From Atrichornis clamosus (taxonomy: Eukaryota > Chordata > Aves > Passeriformes > Menuridae): a stretch of 64,000 bases of DNA. The stretch covers positions 47,881 to 111,880 of the forward strand of contig WBMZ01011918.1 of assembly GCA_013400975.1 (NCBI GenBank), read 5' to 3'. Shown here piece after piece: positions 47,591 through 60,000 of the stretch (positions within the stretch are counted from its first letter, which is position 1; each line of letters begins with the position of its first letter). Made by a program: the position numbers and the translations under genes. The notes beneath the pieces were generated by a model. That model did no database searches. It was not told where the DNA came from and saw nothing but the letters and a program-made list of their open reading frames with translations.

Positions 47591-49099
47591 TGAAAATCCC
47601 TCAACTGCATCCGAATCACCCAGAAAGTTCCGCAGTAAAGGCGTGAAAAGCTGCTCCTGCTCTCGTCATTTCTGAAGCGAGGGGGGACGGAGCTAACACT
47701 CCCCGGGCGGGTTTTTGTGGGGTCTTCCCATGACAAAGCGCAGGAGGAGCGGCCGAATCCCGGTTACGCTGATGATCCGGGTATTGCTCGGAAATCAGTC
47801 GCCGGGAGGGCGCGGGGCTTTGCATCTGTCATTTGTTTTCCGTCACCGCAACACGCCTGATCCCAGCTCCCAGGGAACGGGAGAGAGCAGCTCTGGAAAG
47901 CGTAGATGGGACATTAGCGGGGTGCAAGACTCGCTCCTTGGGCCGTGCGGTGGAGCCGGGGTGCAGCAACAGCAGGATTGGGAGCGGCCCCAGCTGGTGC
48001 CGTTTCATCCCGTGTTCACTGGGAGCAGCTCCGGTGATCCCATCTCGTCCCACGGCTATCGTAAGCAACTCTAGGTAGTTGGTCCCGTTCCGCGGCGGGC
48101 GTTTCCAGTGAGCCTTTGGTGAGGGTTTCCTGTCCCTTTGGGAACAGCACGTCCTGCCCCGACACTGCTGCCAGGTCACGGGCAGTTCAGGAAGTGCAGA
48201 CAGGATTTTCCTTCGCTGGATCACATCACCAGGCGTTCCATGCTGGTGTTCCCAGACCAGCGCGGCTGGGCTGGGAAAAGGGCTGTTGCAGTGCAGTGGG
48301 TGAAGCAGTGCCCATCCCAGGGGAGCCGTGCCCGTGCCATTCCCGGTGCCGACACAGGCAGTGATGCGCTGTCCCCGGCTTCCCAGCTGGAGCATCCCGC
48401 CTTGACGATGCCTGAGCAATACCTGGCCCCGCGCGAAGGGCTCGGTGCCCCCGAGCCCCCGCGGTCCTGCCGTGCCCCTCGCTTCCACCCGCTTCGCTCC
48501 GGCTCCGTCGTCTCAGCCAGGCTCCCGGGAGAGTCACCTTGGCCGCTCTGTCACTGCGCCCGGCTCTGACCGGCGAGGATTTCCCCACTGGGTGAATTCC
48601 CCTCAGTGAAAATGTGCCTATCCCTGCCCCGCCGGCGCAGCAGGCGGTAAAACCCCGGAGCCCCCGCGCCGGAGCCGGGCTGTGGGGCAGGCAGACTGGG
48701 GACACCCCGGGTGACAAATCCTGCTGCTGTGACCTTTTGCCGAGCAAAGTTCCCCTGCGAAAAGCACCTCGCCATGACCTCAATGAAGGCTGCGCCGCGC
48801 GTTTCCCCTACACGGCATTTTTGCTGCCATCGCCGTCCTGCCACCACCGTCCTGCCACCGCCCATTCTTCCCGACCGCTGGCCTCCACCTATCCCCCGAG
48901 CAGGCGCCGCGGAACGCGAGATGGCCATGGCGCTCTGTGCGCAGGTAGGCGAGGGCCCACTGGTACCAAAACGGCCAAAAGTTACTTAAAGTTCCTCAGG
49001 GTGCCAGGGCTCCCCCCGGGCCATTTCCGAGGGACCAGGGGCTGCTCACCTGGGGGGTGCAGCAGGAGATGGCTGTCACCCGGTGGGACCCTGGGTGGG
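47591..49099. other. EDF1-TRAF2 intergenic region, CpG-rich, no confirmed gene
   Basis: CpG content stays high between about 47640 and 48950. No recognised protein or RNA gene was found. One short ATG frame ending at a donor (48921-48944) could be an upstream exon. Confidence 0.45.
48921..48944 (+). other. Candidate upstream coding exon for TRAF2 (speculative)
   Basis: An ATG in fair context (gcgagATGg) opens eight codons, MAMALCAQ, ending exactly at CAG followed by gtaggc. Spliced in phase 0 to the TRAF2 exon at 51045 it would continue through eleven open codons into the TRAF2 start methionine. No other evidence supports transcription here. Confidence 0.2.
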
Positions 49100-49660
49100 T
49101 CAAGGTGGCCCCAGGCTGAGCACCACAGTCCCTCTGGGTCCCCCTCCAGCAGGTGCAGAGGGTGCATGAGGGGGTCCCAAGAGATGGGTGGCAGGTCCCA
49201 GGGATGAATGAGGGGACTGAGGGCAGTGTACAGAGGGTCCTGGGGGCGGATGAGGGGTCCCAGAGATGGACGAAGGACCCAGGAGGTGGATGAGTGGGCT
49301 GAGGGGATGGATGAGGGGACACAGAGGGGATCCTGAGGGTGTGTGAGGATGTCCCAGGGGTCTGGCTTCATTCCCAGTAGGGTGGTGTTGAGGCAGGAAT
49401 ATGACAACGGATGGTGGGGAGTCAGCGAGGAGTGGTGCTGGGGAAGAAGTGACAGAGGACGGGGTAAGGGGCTGACTGAGGTGCTGAGGGGAGGTGACAC
49501 TGGGGGCATGACTGAGGGGCTGACAGTGGAGGTGGCAGGGGGCATAATTGGGTGTGATGGTGAGGTGTTGGGGGAATGACAGGGCTTGGTGTGGGGGTGT
49601 TGGGGGTGTAGAGGTGAGTGATGCTGAGTGATGCTGTGGGGGTGTTGGGAGTGTCGGGGT
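49100..49660. repeat. Degenerate purine-rich repeat upstream of TRAF2
   Basis: Words such as 'gatgaggggtcccagagatgg', 'gctgaggggatggatgagg' and later 'ggggtgttggg' recur with no fixed period, giving a G/A-rich plus strand. It looks like a decayed minisatellite ending just before the TRAF2 GC boxes. Confidence 0.5.
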
Positions 49661-49679
49661 GGGGGATGGTATTGGGGCC

Positions 49680-49811
49680 GTTCCCGGACGGGGCGGGGCG
49701 CAGTGGGCGGGGCCCGGCGCGAGCGGCCCGGGGGCGGGGCCTGTGCACCCCACACGTGTCCGGGGGCGGGGCCTGGCGGCGCTTCCGGTGCGGCGCGCGG
49801 AGCGAGGGCTG
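49680..49811 (+). promoter_or_regulatory. TRAF2: TRAF2 promoter and probable noncoding first exon
   Basis: At least four GGGCGG boxes (Sp1-type) fall between 49690 and 49775, followed by an ETS-like cttccgg at 49784. The sequence gcgagggctg at 49811 is then followed by the donor gtgagtgcg. TSS position is not visible; the first exon would be short and noncoding, spliced to 51045. Confidence 0.65.
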
Positions 49812-49984
49812 GTGAGTGCGGGGCCCTCAGGGAGCGGCGGGGCCGGGCTTCGCTCTGCCGGGAGCCCGGCCCGGCAGAGAACCCTCCTGGCCGCGGACAG
49901 CCCGAGCTACAGGGGGTTAGCGGGGCAGCCTCGGGCTCTTCTCCGGGCCGCGGTGTTTCCGCTCGTGGGGGTTCCCCCGGAGAC

Positions 49985-50368
49985 GGGCTGGGGGTGTTCA
50001 GCCTGGAGAACAGAAGGCTCCGGGGAGACCTTAGAGCCCCTTGCAGTGCCTAAAGGGGGACCAGGCGCGCTGGAGAGGGACTTTAGACAAGGACATGGAG
50101 TGACAGGACAAGGAGGAACGGCTTCCCACTGCCAGAGGGCAGGGTTAGATGGGATATTGGGGACAAATTGTTCCCTGTGAGGGTGGGGAGGCCCTGGCAC
50201 AGGGTGCCCAGAGAAGCTGTGGCTGCCGCATCCTTGAAAGTGTCCAAGGCCAGATTAGACGGGGCTTGGAGCAACCTGGGATAGTGGAAGGTGTCCCTGC
50301 CCATGGCAGGGGGTGGAACGAGATGGGCTTTAAGGTCCCAACCCAAACCAGTCTGGGATTCCGTGGAT
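49985..50368 (+). mobile_element. CR1 LINE fragment in TRAF2 intron 1
   Basis: Sense CR1 from 'ttcagcctggagaacagaag' through 'gagctggagagg'-type sequence, 'actgccagagggcagggtt', 'ccagagaagctgtggctgc', 'ttggagcaacctgggatag' and 'aacccaaaccagtctgggat'. One of the most complete 3' ends in the window. Confidence 0.94.
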
Positions 50369-51044
50369 GTGCTCCCTTAGGCGTTTTAGGTGGCTGTGGG
50401 TTGTAGTCACAGGGAATGAAGGTGTGAGTGAGATACACCTTTAGATCATCGTACGTGGTCAAAACAAAAGCATTTTATTATTTTCCTCCTTTTTGCTCGT
50501 GCCTCTCAAGTCCTCATTTTCTGTCCCTCTGGAGAGCCCTCTGTGCCTGCTTGGGCATCACCACTCAATCTGGGCTGCACTGTGTGCCCAGCTTCCCCCC
50601 AGGAGCCTCTGGGACTGGCTGTCTCTGGGCAAAAGTTTGGTCCTTCCTGACAACTGACAGGTGTGAGAGCAAGCATTGGTAGGCTGTGGTCACCGATAGG
50701 CTTTTGGTGAACTGAGACAGTTTATTATATTTATTCCTCATCATCTTTTTAACCTTGTTGGAGCAAGAAGCTTTGATTTCTCTAAACAGGCTGCATTTCA
50801 GTCAACTTGGACGGGGGTTTTATTAGATCTGTTCACCCTGTATCTTTGTTCTGGATTTAGTTCTAAAATTCAAGTTTCCTCCCATATTTTTAACCAGGTG
50901 AAGGCAGGCTTGTGGTGTGGTTTACATCTGTGTGTTTACCTGTGCTGGGGGACCGTCTAATATGCTGTAACACGTGCAGCATATTTATGTAAAAATCACC
51001 CACATGCAATTATAATCAAATAGGGAAAATACTTTTGTTTTCAG
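50369..51044 (+). other. TRAF2: TRAF2 intron 1, right part
   Basis: AT-richer intronic DNA between the CR1 copy and the acceptor ttgttttcag at 51044. No further feature seen. Confidence 0.6.
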
Positions 51045-51077
51045 TCTCTGGAGGTACAGCCAGAACTTTTCGTTCAC

Positions 51078-54000
51078 ATGGCAGCAGCAAACTCTTCTCC
51101 ACCTGGTTCTTTGGATCTAAGTCAGCCGGGATTTGCAAAGGAGATCTTGGGAACTAAGCTGGAGGTCAAGTACCTGTGCTCTGATTGCAAGAACATTCTG
51201 AGGCGGCCGTTCCAGGCGCAGTGCGGCCATCGCTACTGCTCCTACTGCCTGAAGAAAATCATCAGGTAACTGCTGTGCCTTCAGTATGAAGACAAAATGC
51301 TTGAAAAGGCATTTTCAAGAAAAAAAAAGGAGAGAAAAGTCTCATTTTCAGGACCTTTTTAGTAAGAGAGCTGTGTTCAATCACTGAGGTTCAGCATCAC
51401 CTCTTCTCTAAGCGAATGTGTAATCTCTGACTTGCCTTTATTGTTGCTACAAAGTTCTCTTTTCCAGAATCCCCTGGATTGGTTTTGCCATTCAGGAGGC
51501 AATCCAGGTCTGTCACACCTCTCCTTCAGCCTTCATCACAGCTACTGAATCCTCCTAAAAAGCAATCATTTGGTTGTTGTGTCAAACTGAGAGATATTTA
51601 AGCTCAAGCTGGTTTCCAGGGAAGTTTCCTTGTGTTCTATCTCACTCCTACATTTGAGTGAGGGAAACTTAATAGAATGATTAATTGGGAGAAGAAAAAA
51701 AAATTAGAAATAGGCATCAAAAATACACGCAAGCAAACGTTCAATGTGTTGTTTTAAAAATAAAAAAATACTTTCATTTTGTAAAGCTACCAGAAATCAC
51801 TTTATTGTTAAATCATAAGTTAATTTCATTTTGTTGTGTTTGATGATTATTTTTCTTTCTGATAGTGCTGGACCTCAAAAGTGTGCCAGCTGTATCCAGG
51901 AAGGAATATACGAAGAAGGAATTTCTATTTTGGAAACAAGCTCGGTAAGGAGAAATGCATTTAAAAAAAATGTAACAGATCACTGGTGTCAGTAATACCA
52001 GTTGCAGTTTTTGTTTAAAACACAAGCTCTGAGAACCCTTTAGTCCTAGGAACCCTTTTCTTCAGTAGCAAGAAGGGAGATTACTGTATGGGACTCCCCT
52101 GTGCTGAAATCCAGGTCATGTGTGTGTAGTGGTGCCCTACTTTAAGCTGTTACAGTGATTGGGCTGCAATTAACACACCTCTGAGGCTTGATGGGGTAAC
52201 TGGCCTGGGAGGAGTCTTCAGAAAGAATTAGAAGTCCTGATCAAAACTGCAACCCCTCAGTAAGACTTGTGGTTTGCTTGTTTTTTCCATTTCAGGCTTT
52301 CCCAGACAATGCAGCCCGGCGGGAGGTGGAGAGTCTGCCTGCTGTCTGCATCAACAGTGGCTGCACCTGGAAGGGGACCATCAAAGAGTATGAGGTACAG
52401 GCCAAGCAGGCTTGACACGTCTGCATCCTTCTTTCCTCTGTGTTTGGGGAAGGCTCAGAGGGTTATCTGTGTCCACTGACAGTGGGTGGAGCTGTCAATC
52501 CCTGGACTTCACTGTAAGCTGGACAAGTTCCCTGAGTGAGGATTTGTGCCCTGCTGAGGGCACAGACTGAACTGAGACCATTTCAGGTTTGCTTGTGATC
52601 ACAGGGATCACACGAATTTGCTTATGAGCACATCTCTTCCATGGTGGGAACCACCTGCTCTGTCTCCAGCTCTTTTCTGCTATACAAGACTGTCAAGAAA
52701 CTGCTGTGCCATGAAATGGTTGTGAATTTCACTGCACTATGTGAACCTAAAACTCTTTCAGACCCATTGGCTCAGGGAAAGTGACCTGGCCATGATCCCA
52801 TTTCAGCTGTCCCCAGAGCTTCCAGGGCAGTGGGACTGGGTGTTGGGTACTGGCTGGTCACTCATCACCCCGAGTTGTTCTGGGCCACAAGCCTGCTGGT
52901 TGGTTTGTCTGCCTCTGCTCTCCTCAAGAGACTCACCAGCTTTTTAATCCAGGTTTTAGTTGTGGCTGTGGGTGGTTGGTCTATAGCATATGAATGTATG
53001 TAAGACTTTGTTGCTCCTGAAGAACAACTCTGTCATCCCTCTTGAAATGGCAGAACCACCACACAGGGGGCCTGAGATAAGAGGAATACACTTTATTTCC
53101 CTCTAGCACATGCTCCAGATAAAGATCATAGCCTCATGATTCACAGAACTTTGGTAGTGACTGAGACGTGCATCAGGAACAGGTTTAACCTCGGTCTGTC
53201 CAGGCTGACATTGGGGTTCTCTTGCTGATGCCGTTGCAAGGTGGAAGGAAAAAGCAACAGCTCTGCATGAGGCCTGAGCTTTCTGCCCAGGCTGTTGAAC
53301 CTGTTGACAGAGAGGTGCTTCTGCAGCTCTACTTCCTTGTCCTGCTATCTGAGCCTTCTGCTGTGTGCTCAAAGTTCAGTCCAAGAGAGGAGGATGATGG
53401 TGTTAAATGGTTCTGCTGCTGTGAACCCCTATTTGTAGATCTGTGAGAGGCTCGTGTTGTGGATGTGGGACTGAAGAAATGTCAGGTGAAAAGTTTAATA
53501 CTGCTACAGCACAGAGAGTTTGGGGGTTGCATTTCAGGGAGCAGGGTACCCTGGGACTGAGGTTTCAGGTTCACGCTGTGCTGGTGGTGTCTGCAGATTA
53601 TTTGCTCCGTGCTGTAATTTCTTCTGGTTCCCAGAAGTCCGATGTCCTCTGCAGAGATTACAGTGAGCTCATCTCTATTAGACTAAACCAAATTATATCT
53701 GTCAGCAGCTTCCAGTGCTGATTGTGCTGTGGCTGATGAGCTCTGCTGAACTTTTTCCTGATTTTAAAAAAGTCTTAACGTGTTCTTGCAGAGCTCAGCA
53801 AAAATCATCAGCTGCCAAAGGTTCTCCCTATGCATTCTGACAAGTGTTTGAGTGCTTGAGTCTGGCCAGAGTTCCTACTGGGAGTTCAGAAGGGCAGCCA
53901 GCTGTCCTGGGATCAGGCTGACTCCTTGCAGGGCTGCAGGAGCATGTGATGCCCCAGAACCTTACACACAGCTGATGAAGAGCTCCTGAATGGATGAGGC

Positions 54001-57000
54001 TGTGCCTTGTTTTTGCTCTCCGCCTGATCTTCCCAAGCCCCAGTTCGGTGTTTGTGGGGAAAAGGATGTTTGATAGAGGTGCGGCCCTGGAGTGCGTGGG
54101 CTGCGGGTCTGTGGCGCATATCTCCCCTGCCAGGGGTTTGTGAATCTCCGCTATCCCAGTTTTTGTGAGTCTTGGGGAGCCCTGTGTGGTACAGGGGTTG
54201 TGGGGGTTTGGAGCAGTGCAGGCTGCTTCCTCTTGGGGTCTGAGTTGCCTCTCCTGCCTGTCCCGGTGGCACTTAGCTGAAGGGAGGAGGTTATTTTGTG
54301 CCCTCTCAGGAAAAGCTGGTTCTTTCCTAGGAACTGGTGGGAGGAGGCAAGGTCTGGCTTGTGTTATCTCCTCCCAGCTGCCTGCCAAAGAGCTGTGGCA
54401 TTTAGTCAGGGCTGGCTGTCCCCATGCTGTCAGAGCCACGTGTGTGGCTGAGGAGGGCTGGGAAAGGAGGGGTTGGACAGCTGCATTAGCCCAGAGCCTT
54501 CTGGTACCATGGGCTACTGTTAAACCCAGCCTTCAGGGCCACAGTGCAGGGCTGCCTGATGCAGGAGAGTTGCATCCGTAGCTACACTGTGGGTAACGTC
54601 CTGCAGCAGCTCAGCACTCCCACTCTGGAAAGTCCCTTAGAGCTATTTCCGACAGGACATGGAAAGTCCCTCAGAGTGAATTCATTGTTTGCTAATTTAA
54701 AAATTGTGTGTTGTTCTGAGAGAGGCTGCTCTCCCCTTGCAAATCAAGAGATACTGTCACTTCTAGTTTGCTATCTTATCAGGGCATGCACAGGGGAAAA
54801 ATGTTCTGCAGATGGAAAGCTTAAGCCTCTAAAAAATGAGTAAAACTGATTTCAGTTTTGCTTTCTGTTCAGGCAGACTCAGGTTTGGCTCTTGAAGGGA
54901 TACACAAAACTGAATGAGTACAGTCTGCTTGGACATGACTTGCACTTCCGCTTCAAGTTGTGTGGACTATATGAAATATTTAAGTCTGGGTTTATGAGTG
55001 CATTTTTTAGAGTTTTTAAATACTTAGTGTCATTTGGATAAAGCAGTTTGTGGTGTGGCTGAAGGGTTTTTCCTTTTATTAGTGACCTTGTTTCCTGTAT
55101 AGGTTTCCTGATGGGTCTGTCTGCATGTACATATGGCAAAGCAGGCTATGGGCGTGAGCCTTTAGATTCAGAAGGAATGTCTGAGGAGGGCTGCAGAAAC
55201 TGAACCCCCCCATTAAAGCAAAAGGAAAGACCCCAAAAATGTGCCTGCAGGTATCCAGGCAGAGGGAGTTTTGTGGTTCCTCAGCTCTGGTGTGTTTTTC
55301 CTCCTGCTGTACAGTACCTCCAGCTGCCCACGTCCCTCTCCTGTTTTATCAACATATTGTTGTCAGTTCTCATTACACCTTTTGTTTGTGCTTTTCATCC
55401 CACCAGTTGCCTTTCTGTGCCCTCCTCCCAGAACTGGGATGGGAGGAGGGGGCTGCATAGGGGTGCACATGTGGTCAGCCTTGGCATTCCCCTTGGTTAC
55501 CCTAGACAGGGGATTTAACTGAGCCCTCTTCAGATGGGAAGAAACAGAATCATCTGAGATGTAAGGAAATGAAATTGTCCAATTTTAGGAAGGAGAACTA
55601 AGTTTTAAGCTTAAACCTGATACCAGTATTTAAATTAAGTTTGGTGGGGCTCAGATGAACTCAACTTCTGAGTGACAGTTAGGTGTGAGGGTAATAGCCT
55701 AATCCACCCTGGAGGGAATGTGTTTTCCTTAAGTTTGTTATTGTCACCTTGGTTTTAGAGAGTTCACTGTAAGTGAAACCTGGAAGGCTGTGGAAAGTGT
55801 AGAACTCAGAACCCAAGTGATGTTACTCAAAAGCCTGTGGTGTCAGAAAGGATGTCTGCAGCCCCTTCTGGGCTACATGGCTTCCTGGGACCAGGAGAAC
55901 AAGGTAACCGGGCATTCTTTTCTGCCCAGTGTTCATCTGTGGGAGATGATGGAGAGCCCCATCTCCACCTCATGTAGGGAAAACTGTCCCTCTTCAAAAA
56001 TGCTGCTAGGGACCCTGAGCCAGGGGTTCCTCCTGCTTCAGGATGTGTCACTGTGTCGTGCCCCTCCTTCCCAGCTGCACCGCCCGAATGCCTCAACAGG
56101 TCTTGGTGGTGATTTTCAACTGAGGCTGAAACTTCATCTTCAGGCTTTTGCACATGGCTTAGAGCAGAGCTGTTGGTCTTTGGAGCTGCTTCACCTGGCT
56201 CCTGCTCCTCCAAAGTTGTACCTCTGAGTGTTGTATCAGTGTTGTCTGTGTGGGATACAACAGTCGAGGTGCTGTGGCAGGAACACTTGGTGATGCTGTA
56301 TCAGGGCGAGCAGCCTTCTCTTTAAAACAGTACAGCATGTATTGTCTTTTTCTGAAGGGGTTTTGGCTCCAAGTTCTGGCCCAGTGGTGAAGTGCAGTTT
56401 GCAGCCAGCTCCAGCCTGATCAGCAGGACCAGACCATTTTCTGGTGGGAGAATCCTTGACTTGCACATGCGGGTGACGAAAAGGACCTGCTGCTTTTGGA
56501 AAAGGGATCAGACACACCTTTACTTTCCAGAGCTGGAGCTGAGGCCCACAAACATAGCCCAGCCACCCTCAGAGACCCCACAGTAGTTTGTGTAGCTGGC
56601 TGCCCAGACACGAGGCGGTTTCCTGTCCAAACCCATGGTGGGAGGTAGAGCCACGAGGAGTGCTGGAGAGCATGCGTGGGAGGGGGTTGGAAAGCCCCGG
56701 CTGCAGAGGGTCTGCTCTTCGCTTCTAAAACCAGCTCAACCTTCTTGTGGCAGCCCAGAAATTGACAGTTTTGGCATCTGCCCCTTGGGGAATGAAAAGC
56801 TGTAAGTCATGAGCTTTGAAGTGGAGGTGCGTGCTGAGTGTCCCTTCTATGCCATGAGGAAACCAAACCAACACAGCTGGGGGGGTTGTGGGACAGAACT
56901 TCACATGCAGAGAGATATTCCTTGGGCTCCAGGTATCTGGCAGGAGCCAAAGCTGTGATCACACACGCATCCTTGGGCCCTTCCAATCCTTTTGACAGCA

Positions 57001-60000
57001 GAGAGAAATTCGGTTTGATATCAAGCTACTCACTAGAGGCTCAGCTTCTCTAGCTTGTGAAAGACACCTTTCCCAGTTGGACTATTTGTCTCATCTTCCC
57101 TTTTCTGAATGCCAGTGGTGTCCTCAGCCTCATGCTGTAACAACCCTTCTGTTCAAACCTTGCACCTCCAGGCTACCTGCGAGGCAGAGGAACTGTCCTA
57201 GCTCCTGCCCACCATCTGCAGCTCCCAGAGCCTGGCCAGTGCCAACACCACCCTTCCTGGTGTGGAGGTCAGGCAGATCCCTGGGAGCTTCACCCTGAGG
57301 TTGTCCCTTGTGATCTGAGCAATTAAGTTGAAGCTTTCAGTGCTGGTGAAAGTGCTTCTAGAACAGAGGGAGATCTCTCCAGGGGTGTTGTCCTGGGAGC
57401 TGGTCAGCATGGGCAGTGCTGCTGCAGAATCACAGTGTGGGTAAGGGCAGAAGGGACCACAGCAGCTCATCAGGCCTAACCTCCCTGCTCCAGCAGGGTC
57501 ATTCCAGAGCGCATGACACAGAACTGTGTCCGGATGGTTCCGGAATATCTCCAGTGAGGCACGCCACGACCGCTCTGGGCAGCCTGTCCCAGTGCTTGGC
57601 CACCTGCACAGCACAGAAGTTCTTCCTTAGAGCACGGCCACCAGCCCTTCAGCACCTCGCAGGTGCCGCAGCTCTTGTCAGAGGGGAGTTCAGACCCTGG
57701 CTAGTGCTGGTGCATGTGCTGGTGCCTGGTATCCTTAGCGTGGTGCTGTGACTGACATCCCCTCCCTGATGGCAGGTTATTCTCCAACGGAGACCTTGTT
57801 GGATGTGAACAGCACATCTTGGGCATTTTCACATGTGATTGACTGCTAATTGTAGCCCTGAAGACCTGTGGAGTTATATCTAATTAGATGTTCCCAGTTG
57901 CTTCGAACCTCCCTTATGTGTTAACCAGCTGCTTATGGAGACTTGGTGTAGTTCAACACCGTCATTTTTAATTTCCTTGGCAGGCAGATTTAGGGTTTGC
58001 AGTGCAGCTGGCCACATCTGAAATGGGGGACACTGGAGCCAGGACTCCAGCTGGCCATGGGGCCAGGGCAGGGTCACACTCAGGCTGATCTAAAATATGC
58101 TGGAGGTCCAGTCCCACTCTGTTTCAGAATAGTTTCCCGAGGAAAATCATTCATCTGGGATGATGGAGGGATTTGGAAAAATCATCCTGGAGTGTGCCAC
58201 CACTTCATGCTTGTTCATAGTTGAAAGCAGCCAGGAGTGGCAGAGTCTGTTTTAGGAAATGGGAGAAAACCTGCAGCTGCTTCAAATGCATCTTGTACCC
58301 TCCTCTCCTTCAGAACTCACTCTTGCCTTCATAGTTGTCTTCGGTGCCTGAAACACTGCCTTGGTGTCCCTGCACCAAGGAACCCCAAATCAAACATCTG
58401 TCTGATCAGCCCTAACAGGTGATGAACAAAACATCAGTGCTGAAAACAAGAGTTCCTGCACTGGGTCTGAACAGAGGCATGAGCCAGGCCCACAGGAACC
58501 CCAATAAGGCTTCTGCTGTCTTCTGTCCTCACTCAGGTGGGCACTGGGGCATTGAGCAGCAGTAAGGGTGTGCTGGGTTCCCTTGCCCTCGATGCCTGCC
58601 GAGCTGGAGCCAACAGCACCTACTGATGCAAATTTCATCTTTGGTTTTGACAGTTTCTTTAAGGTTTGGTTATTTGTGGTGCCAAGTGAACTGGCTTGGA
58701 TCTGTCACCAGCATGTCCCAGCAAGGGAGGAGTTTGTATCTGGCACCAGCTTATGTGACGGTCTCAGAAAGCTCCCATTCCCATTTGGCACTGGGAATTA
58801 CAGACTGACTTCCTGCTTTCCAGCCTGGGCTCTGTGCAGGAGCACAAGGACTAAGTGTGTGGTCACCATGTGCCTGGTAACCTCATCCACCTGTGTGGGG
58901 ACAGGTTCGAGCAGGCCTGGCATGGAACCAGCTTAGGACTCCCCTGTCAGGAGGAGCTGCGACATGGAAGGGTAGGGTGACTTCAGAGGAGCACAACATC
59001 CCAAAGTACCTGCCTTGAGTGGCACATTCCCATCTCAGAGGCTCTGGAGCCCCTGGGGAACTGACAGAGGTGCACGAAGCAACTCATGCTTCTTGGCACA
59101 AAGGATTCAGGTTCCCTTAAAACTCTTTCTTTTACACTGGAGACCCATTTTCAGTGTTTTCTCTACAATTCCATGGGCCCACCCTTTCCCTTGTAGCCAG
59201 GCTAAGATGCCAAAGGAGCCAAGTGCTGGAGATGGCAATGCCAGGGCTGAAGGCTGCACAAGCCCTGACAGCCACCTGTGTGCTCCGTGCCATGGCGCTG
59301 GCTTTCCTCTGCCATCCTGGTAGTTTTGCTTCCTTTTTGTTGCTCCCTTCCAGCTGCCAAGCCCTTGAGCTGTCTACTTAGGGTTGCTGTTGCTGTGCTC
59401 AGAGGAGACTAATCGACTGGCTTTCCAGACCAGGGGACTTTGCAAGAGAGCTGTCCTGCTGTCCCTCGTCCCTCTGCCAGCCCCACCCTTCGCTGTGACC
59501 TTCCCACAGGCCCTGGCAGAGGTATCTCACAGCAGCTGCTTCAACAGTGGCATTTCCCAGCTGCCTGCCTTGTGCCTTCACTGGAGAGGGAACCCTGTGT
59601 CATGCTGATGGATTCCTAATGTCGTTACAAGAACTCCATAAAACTAGAACTGTGTGGATATGGCAGGTTATGGACAGAGGAGCCGGGCAGCAGGGGCACC
59701 TTCTGCCCTTCCACCAGAGTATGGAGATGATGATTTCCAGCAGAAGCCTCTTCCAGAGTTGAAGTTGAGTTGAGCGATGCCCTGAGAGATGAAATGGTGA
59801 TCAGATTAAACTGCAGTTTTCCCTTTTGTCTGAGGCAGAAGCAGGGGAGCAGCTCATACTGGCACTGTCACAGAACCACAGAATATCCTGAGCTGGAAGT
59901 GACCCACAAGGACCACACTGCCCAGCTCCTGGCCCTGCACAGACACCCCCACAATCCCACCCTGTGCATCCCTGGGAGCGCTGTCCAAATGCTCCTGGAG

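Noticed and set aside
54086..54130. Possible TRAF2 zinc-finger exon (reading ECVGCG)
   Set aside because: Only one Cys pair, a stop soon after, and no matching residues around it or fitting splice sites.
57108..57150. Possible TRAF2 zinc-finger exon (reading SECQWCPQPH)
   Set aside because: The spacing resembles a TRAF finger for a few residues only; flanking residues do not match and borders do not fit.
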